In this document: positions 59,809 to 64,000 of the stretch, piece by piece
Layout of the letters: each line of letters begins with the position of its first letter
How positions within the stretch are numbered: position 1 is the first letter of the stretch
Origin: Micromonospora haikouensis
GTDB taxonomy: Bacteria > Actinomycetota > Actinomycetes > Mycobacteriales > Micromonosporaceae
Reading direction: 5' to 3'
Length of the DNA: 64,000 nucleotides
Assembly: GCF_900091595.1 (NCBI RefSeq)
Contig: NZ_FMCW01000005.1
Location: 186,001-250,000, forward strand
Program-made: the position numbers and the translations under genes
The notes under the pieces: model-generated
The model's database searches: none
Seen by the model: only the letters and a program-made list of their open reading frames with translations
What the model was told of the DNA's origin: nothing

Positions 59809-61563
59809 TCAGCTCCGGGTGATCACCTCGTTGTTCTTGAGGCTCTCGGTGCGCTGCTGGACGAGGGTGCGCAGCCGCTCGGCGTCGGAGTCCACCGCCG
59901 CCGCGTCGACCCCGTCGACGGTCTTCAGCACGCCGGTGATCGCGTCGAGCGCCCCGGTCGCCCGGCCGCTGGCGTAGACCTGCTGGTACAGCTCGCGGTA
60001 CGCGTCCTCGTAGACCTCCTTGAACGCGTCGCTGGCCAGGAACCGCTCCTTGAGCTTGTGGCCGGTCATCATGCCGCCCATGCGCACCGGACCGGCCTCG
60101 CCGCCCTCCTGTTCCGTGGCCCCGCCGCCCGGCGGCTGTCTGCCCTCCGGCAGTTGCGCGCCCTCGGGGAGCTGCATGCCCTCGGGGAGCTGTGCGCCGT
60201 CCTGGGGCTGCGTCCCGCCCGGGGCCTGTCCGCCGCCCCGCATGCCGAAGCCGCCGCTGTCGTGCGGGCCCTGGGAGGCGTTGCCGCTGAAGGTCAGGTT
60301 GTGGTCCCAACTGATCACGCTGAACTTCTTCGTCTCCAGGTCGTACCAGAGGTAGTAGTTCTTCCCCGGCCCGGACATGTCGTCGAAGTTGAGCAGCAGG
60401 TTCTGCAGCGCGACGTAGCGGGCGAACGAGTCCACGTCGACCCGGTCGGCGAGCTGCGCGTCGAACTCCTCGTCGCTGGCCGAGTTCACCCACCTGATCA
60501 GGTTGATCACGGGCTGGAGGTCCTGGCTGCCCTTCATCGTGATCTGCTTGAAGTCGTCGGTGTAGTCGGTCTGGTCGTCGCCCTGGTCGGTGAAGCTGCT
60601 GCTGGCCAGGGACTTGTAGAGCACGCCGGTGCCGCCCATCTGGTCGGCGAAGTTCTCGTCCGGGTGCTCGACCAGGAGCCGGGCCGAGGTGGGCCGGTCG
60701 TTGACCGTGAACGACGAGTACGCGTACCGCTGGGCGGCCTCGCCGGTGCTGTCGAGCAGGGACAGCGACAGCGCCTCGTTGAGCACCGTGGAGCCACCGC
60801 CCATGCCGGCCACCCGGACGGCCACCTCGCGGTGCCCCTGGTAGCGGCGGCCGTCGACGAACTCGTCGAAGCTGATCAGCCAGGGCAGCGTCTCGGGCTC
60901 CTCGGCCTTCAGGCTGGTGCGGGTCATCCCGCCGCCGGGGAACCCGCCACCGGCCTGCCGCTGGCCCGTCTGCTGGCCGGTCTGGCCGCCCTGTTGGCCC
61001 GTCTGCTGGCCCGTCTGCTGGCCGCCCTGCTGACCCGTCTGGCCCGTCTGGCCGCCCTGCCGCTGGCCGGCGTCGGCGGGGCGCCCGCCGCCGTTGGGCA
61101 TCCCGCCGGCCGGGCCGGCGCCGGTGCCGCGCGGCCTGGACTCGCCCTTCCAGGTGAGGCTCTGCAGGGTCGAGTTGCCCTTGAGCCGGATGCCGACGCT
61201 GGGCAGGGTGGTGCCGTCGACGGTCAGGTCCGCCTCGACGTACTCCTTCTCCCCCTCCTTCCAGTAGGTCTCCAGCATCCGCTGGTAGTCGGCGTCGGCG
61301 AAGGTCAGCGAGATCGAGTGCGCGACGCCGGCGTCGAACAGGTCGGTCGTGCCGGCGATGTCCACCGTCACCGTGTCCGCCGAGGTGTCGCCGGCGCTGG
61401 TCACGTACGGGCGGATCCGCTCGGTGCCGAGCACCAGGGTGAGGACGGCGAGGAACGCCGCGCAGGTGGTGAGCAGCTTCCAGTTCTGGCGGACCCGGAC
61501 GGGCAGCCGGCGGCGCAGCGCCCGGGGCAGCGGGGACCGGGCCCGGGGCGGCTCGGCCATCAC
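59809..61563 (-). CDS. CotH-like kinase family protein, membrane-anchored
   Basis: A 584-residue protein with a membrane anchor (LLTTCAAFLAVLTLVLGTERI, residues 29-49) and an outside-facing CotH domain. The active region is NLLLNFDDMSGPGKNYYLWYDLETKKFSVISWDHNLTFSG, with the metal-binding Asp and WDHN pattern of CotH atypical protein kinases. The fold is interrupted twice: a Gln/Gly/Thr-rich repeat (residues 165-200, GQQTGQQTGQQGG) and an LPEG repeat (QLPEGMQLPEGAQLPEG, near 460). CotH phosphorylates spore-coat proteins in Bacillus; here the target is unknown. Its start overlaps the DUF4956 stop. Confidence 0.88.
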   Translation of the reverse strand: MMAEPPRARSPLPRALRRRLPVRVRQNWKLLTTCAAFLAVLTLVLGTERIRPYVTSAGDTSADTVTVDIAGTTDLFDAGVAHSISLTFADADYQRMLETYWKEGEKEYVEADLTVDGTTLPSVGIRLKGNSTLQSLTWKGESRPRGTGAGPAGGMPNGGGRPADAGQRQGGQTGQTGQQGGQQTGQQTGQQGGQTGQQTGQRQAGGGFPGGGMTRTSLKAEEPETLPWLISFDEFVDGRRYQGHREVAVRVAGMGGGSTVLNEALSLSLLDSTGEAAQRYAYSSFTVNDRPTSARLLVEHPDENFADQMGGTGVLYKSLASSSFTDQGDDQTDYTDDFKQITMKGSQDLQPVINLIRWVNSASDEEFDAQLADRVDVDSFARYVALQNLLLNFDDMSGPGKNYYLWYDLETKKFSVISWDHNLTFSGNASQGPHDSGGFGMRGGGQAPGGTQPQDGAQLPEGMQLPEGAQLPEGRQPPGGGATEQEGGEAGPVRMGGMMTGHKLKERFLASDAFKEVYEDAYRELYQQVYASGRATGALDAITGVLKTVDGVDAAAVDSDAERLRTLVQQRTESLKNNEVITRS

Positions 61564-62237
61564 AGGTCCGTCTGGTCGTAGCCGGTGAGCACGGTCACCC
61601 GCTGGCCGGAGGTCCGCTCGCTGAGCGCCGAGATCAGGTCGCCCGGCTCGGTGCCCTTCTTGAGCCGGACGGTGTACATCAGCTCGGTGAGCGCGCCGGC
61701 CCGGATCGACTCCAGGCTGACCAGCTCGAACTCGGTGGTGTAGCGGACCAGCACGTCCTGGATGTCGGCGGTGTGGTTGCCGCCGGCCGGCACCTGGACC
61801 TTGACCACCTGCCGCTGCACGTTCAGCGCGAACCAGTTGAACCGGTACATCACCACGATGATCAGGCTGATCGCGACGGCGGCGACGACCGCCAGGGTGT
61901 AGAAGCGGGTGCCGCAGGCCATCCCGACGCCCATCACCAGGAAGATGAACCCGACGTCGCGGGTCTCCTTGATGGCGTTGCGGAACCGTACGACCGACAG
62001 CGCCCCGACCAGGGCGAACGCCCGCGCGATGTTGGAGCCCACCACCAGCATGATCAGCGAGATCAGCATGCCGAGGATGATCAGCGTCTGCACGTACGAC
62101 TGGCTGTAGGACACGTTGCGGTGGGTGGCCCGGTAGACCCAGCCGATCATGGCGCTGAGCAGGAACGACAGCGACAGCGCGATGGCGATGTCGCCCACGC
62201 TGAACGTGCCGGACAGGTCCTGGAACGTGATGTCCAT
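61560..62237 (-). CDS. DUF4956 membrane protein
   Basis: A 225-residue protein with four helices (near residues 19-36, 49-69, 96-110, 115-135) and a C-terminal cytoplasmic domain (VKVQVPAGGNHTADIQDVLVRYTTEFELVSLESI). VGALSVVRFRNAIKETRDVGFIFLVMGVGMACG is the conserved core of the family. DUF4956 genes commonly neighbour VTC-domain genes, so it is probably the membrane partner of the polyphosphate polymerase. Translation is coupled to CotH by a 4-base overlap. Confidence 0.9.
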   Translation of the reverse strand: MDITFQDLSGTFSVGDIAIALSLSFLLSAMIGWVYRATHRNVSYSQSYVQTLIILGMLISLIMLVVGSNIARAFALVGALSVVRFRNAIKETRDVGFIFLVMGVGMACGTRFYTLAVVAAVAISLIIVVMYRFNWFALNVQRQVVKVQVPAGGNHTADIQDVLVRYTTEFELVSLESIRAGALTELMYTVRLKKGTEPGDLISALSERTSGQRVTVLTGYDQTDL

Positions 62238-62250
62238 CGGGGTTCGGGCC

Positions 62251-63210
62251 TCACTTCTCGAAGGTGGCCGCCGCCAGCGCGGCGGCGGGGTCGTCGTCCT
62301 GGACATGGAAGAGCGAGCGCGGGGCGCGGCCGAACGCCTCGACGCTCTGGCAGTACTTGGAGACCCGCACCACCGACAGTTCGGCGCGGGCGGCGAGGTC
62401 GGTGAGCCAGTACGGCACCCGCTCGTTGGCCTTGATCTCGACGACCGCGAGGCGGGCCGGCACGATGAGCCGGTTCTCGGCGTCCGCGCCGAGGTGGAAG
62501 TCGCGGTCCCGGCCCCGGACCCGGTGGTCGAGGGTGACCCGCAGGCCGAGGTCGGCATCCTGGCCGACGTACGCCTCGCGGTGGTACCCGGTCATCGCCA
62601 CCGGCCGCAGGTCGAGCCCGGAGACGAGTTCGAGGACCTCCTCGACGAACCCCCGCTGGGACGGGTCGTGCTCGATCAGCGCCCGCTCGTCGAGCAGCCG
62701 CCTCGCCACCCGGTACGGCAGGGCGATGCGACGCTTCTGGGTGACCCGGTTGACCCGCTGCTTGATCTCGACGTACACGGTGGTGTCGTCGTCGATGGTG
62801 GACCGGTCGCCGTAGTGGCGCACGCGCAGCTTGCGGCGGAACCTGAGCCCCTCGATCTTCTCCCAGTAGAACCGCAGGTCGGCGGTGTCGTAGTAGACGC
62901 TCCACACGCCGTACCCGGCGGTGCCGGCGAAGCTGTCCGGGGCCATCCGCGCGGCCAGTTCCCGCCGCAGCCCCGGCACCTTCGCGGCGTCCACGAGGTA
63001 CTTGATCTCGTACCGGTTGAAGGCGTGCAGCTTGCTCGGCGCGCGCAGCGCGTGCCCCGCCCGGTCCCGGCCGGCGGGCGACGGGTCCGCGGTCGGTGGG
63101 CCCACGTCGGGGGCCGGATCGCCGTCGGGCCGGGCGGCCGGGGCCGGTTCGTACCGGCGGTCGGCGGCCGGCTCCGGGGGGCGGGCTCGGCGGGGAAACC
63201 GTAGACGCAT
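62251..63210 (-). CDS. VTC-domain polyphosphate polymerase-like protein
   Basis: A 319-residue protein of the triphosphate tunnel metalloenzyme fold. Basic and acidic residues of the tunnel are visible: FNRYEIKYLVD, WSVYYDTADLRFYWEKIEGLRFRRKLRVRHYG, VYVEIKQRVNRVTQKRRIAL, RVTLDHRVRG, LAVVEIKANERVPYWL. VTC4 domains make polyphosphate from ATP; bacterial forms are less studied. The N-terminal 60 residues are disordered. GGAGG lies about 10 bases before the ATG. DUF4956 follows after 13 bases. Confidence 0.88.
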   Translation of the reverse strand: MRLRFPRRARPPEPAADRRYEPAPAARPDGDPAPDVGPPTADPSPAGRDRAGHALRAPSKLHAFNRYEIKYLVDAAKVPGLRRELAARMAPDSFAGTAGYGVWSVYYDTADLRFYWEKIEGLRFRRKLRVRHYGDRSTIDDDTTVYVEIKQRVNRVTQKRRIALPYRVARRLLDERALIEHDPSQRGFVEEVLELVSGLDLRPVAMTGYHREAYVGQDADLGLRVTLDHRVRGRDRDFHLGADAENRLIVPARLAVVEIKANERVPYWLTDLAARAELSVVRVSKYCQSVEAFGRAPRSLFHVQDDDPAAALAAATFEK

Positions 63211-63420
63211 GGACGCACTTCCTCCGGTCTGGCGGCGCGGATCGCCTCTGTCTGCGCGGATCGGTCGAAGGGCAGCCAACCGGTCGGGCATGCGAACGGC
63301 GTATGAACGACCTGTGGACGGGCTATGGACGACAGGTGACGGGCGGCCGACGCACCGGTAAGGCTTCCGTAACCGGCGCGACCGGTGCCGCCGGGCGCGG
63401 GCCGGGCGAGACTGGACGCA

Positions 63421-63466
63421 TGATCGCCCGCCTGCTGCACAAGTGATCGCCCGCCTGCTGCACAAG
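63421..63466. repeat. 23-bp tandem duplication at the DM13 gene start
   Basis: tgatcgcccgcctgctgcac plus aag is repeated exactly twice. The first copy with the preceding A makes an ATG frame of eight codons ending in TGA (63420-63446). Confidence 0.92.
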
Positions 63467-64000
63467 CCGCTGACCTGGATCGCGGTCGCCGTGGTCGCCG
63501 CCGGGGCCGCCGCCGGCCTGGCCTGGTTCCAGCCCTGGAAGCTGGTCACCGACACCGACACCGAGGTCGACGAGACGCTGTCGGCCGTGGCGGCCACCAC
63601 CGCCCCGGCCGCGCCGGGTCCCGCCGGCACGCCCACGACCGGCCCCGGTTCCGCCGGCAGCCCGGCCGCCGCGCCCACCCCCGCCGGGCCCACGCTGGTG
63701 AGCCGGGGCGACTTCGTCACCCACGAGCACGACACGTCGGGCAGCGCCCGGATCGTCCGGACCGCCGACGGGCGGCACCGCCTGGAACTCGTCGGGCTGG
63801 ACACCAGCAACGGGCCGGACCTCCGGGTCTGGCTCACCGATCAGCCGGTGCGCGAGGGGGTCGCCGGCTGGCGGGTCTTCGACGACGGTCGTCGGGTGGA
63901 GTTGGGCCGGCTGAAGGGAAACCGGGGCGACCAGGCGTACGACATCCCGGCGGGCACCGACCTGACCGCCCTGACCAGCGTCTCGATCTGGTGCAAGCGG
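63443..64000 (+). CDS. DM13-domain membrane-anchored protein, C-terminus beyond window
   Basis: At least 186 residues in the window. It has an N-terminal membrane anchor (LTWIAVAVVAAGAAAGLAWF), a Thr/Pro/Ala-rich linker, then a DM13 domain: GDFVTHEHDTSGSARIVRTADGRHRLELVGLDTSNGPDLRVWLTDQPV and LKGNRGDQAYDIPAGTDLTALTSVSIWCKR. The final Cys is the conserved DM13 cysteine, proposed to work in extracellular electron transfer or redox. The present start is a GTG in the second copy of a 23-bp duplication; the ancestral ATG now opens an eight-codon mini-ORF whose TGA overlaps it (GTGA). It is divergent from the VTC operon across about 230 bp with no obvious shared site. Confidence 0.85.
   Translation, partial: MIARLLHKPLTWIAVAVVAAGAAAGLAWFQPWKLVTDTDTEVDETLSAVAATTAPAAPGPAGTPTTGPGSAGSPAAAPTPAGPTLVSRGDFVTHEHDTSGSARIVRTADGRHRLELVGLDTSNGPDLRVWLTDQPVREGVAGWRVFDDGRRVELGRLKGNRGDQAYDIPAGTDLTALTSVSIWCKR

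Overview
The window is very GC-rich actinobacterial chromosome, most probably Micromonosporaceae (Micromonospora or a close relative). This rests on the extreme GC bias, frequent GTG starts, a mycothiol gene (mshB), a 7Fe ferredoxin paired with dapC, a long SdhC/SdhA/SdhB set of the actinobacterial Sdh1 type, many apparently leaderless genes, and short interspersed palindromes that I associate from memory with Micromonospora. I see no prophage, plasmid functions, CRISPR array, rRNA or tRNA; most of the content is ordinary housekeeping chromosome.

Layout. 1-5.3 kb: 5' part of an AdnA-like helicase-nuclease, two LOG-family proteins and a small unknown gene. 5.4-7.5 kb: divergent dapE and dapD (lysine/diaminopimelate). 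7.6-11.7 kb: secreted subtilase and a sugar O-acetyltransferase. 11.8-15.8 kb: large membrane protein with a serine-hydrolase motif, a P-loop kinase and a SIMPL protein. 15.8-18.4 kb: tyrA, dapC, ferredoxin. 18.5-23.8 kb: GNAT, small membrane proteins, mshB, S9 peptidase. 24.8-30.7 kb: oligopeptide ABC operon with the order ATPase, ATPase, permease, permease, binding protein. 30.9-34.6 kb: Uma2-like protein and TldD/TldE. 34.9-38.7 kb: succinate dehydrogenase. 38.8-45.2 kb: small metabolic and regulatory genes, including a GntR/DivIVA-like divergent module and a frameshifted VOC gene. 45.3-46.0 kb: a VapBC-type module flanked by direct repeats. 46-50.2 kb: ychF, S51 peptidase, MarR with an EamA exporter. 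50.5-52.5 kb: Ada/AlkA and Ogt alkylation repair. 52.5-58.9 kb: ABC exporter pair and valS. 59-64 kb: VTC/DUF4956/CotH operon facing a DM13 lipoprotein-like gene.

Two themes run through the window. First, many genes have a TAnnnT -10 element 6-8 bases before the start codon (dapD, dapE, SIMPL, S9, PH, ABC exporter, valS, vapB and others), which implies leaderless transcripts; dapD and dapE appear to share one palindromic element. Second, short repeats actively reshape genes. A 53-bp GGGGCCCC/GTTAAC element occurs four times and supplies stop codons; 'MSER' mini-ORFs are spliced between tld genes; in-frame minisatellites enlarge the Adn-like protein, TyrA, OppF, TldE, EamA and CotH; a 10-bp duplication breaks the VOC gene; and a 23-bp duplication rebuilds the start of the DM13 gene.

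I found no unmistakably new defence or biosynthetic system. The best candidates for a second look are the VTC-DUF4956-CotH operon, the ychF-tail repeat around VapBC, and the ATGA-coupled mini-ORF element.
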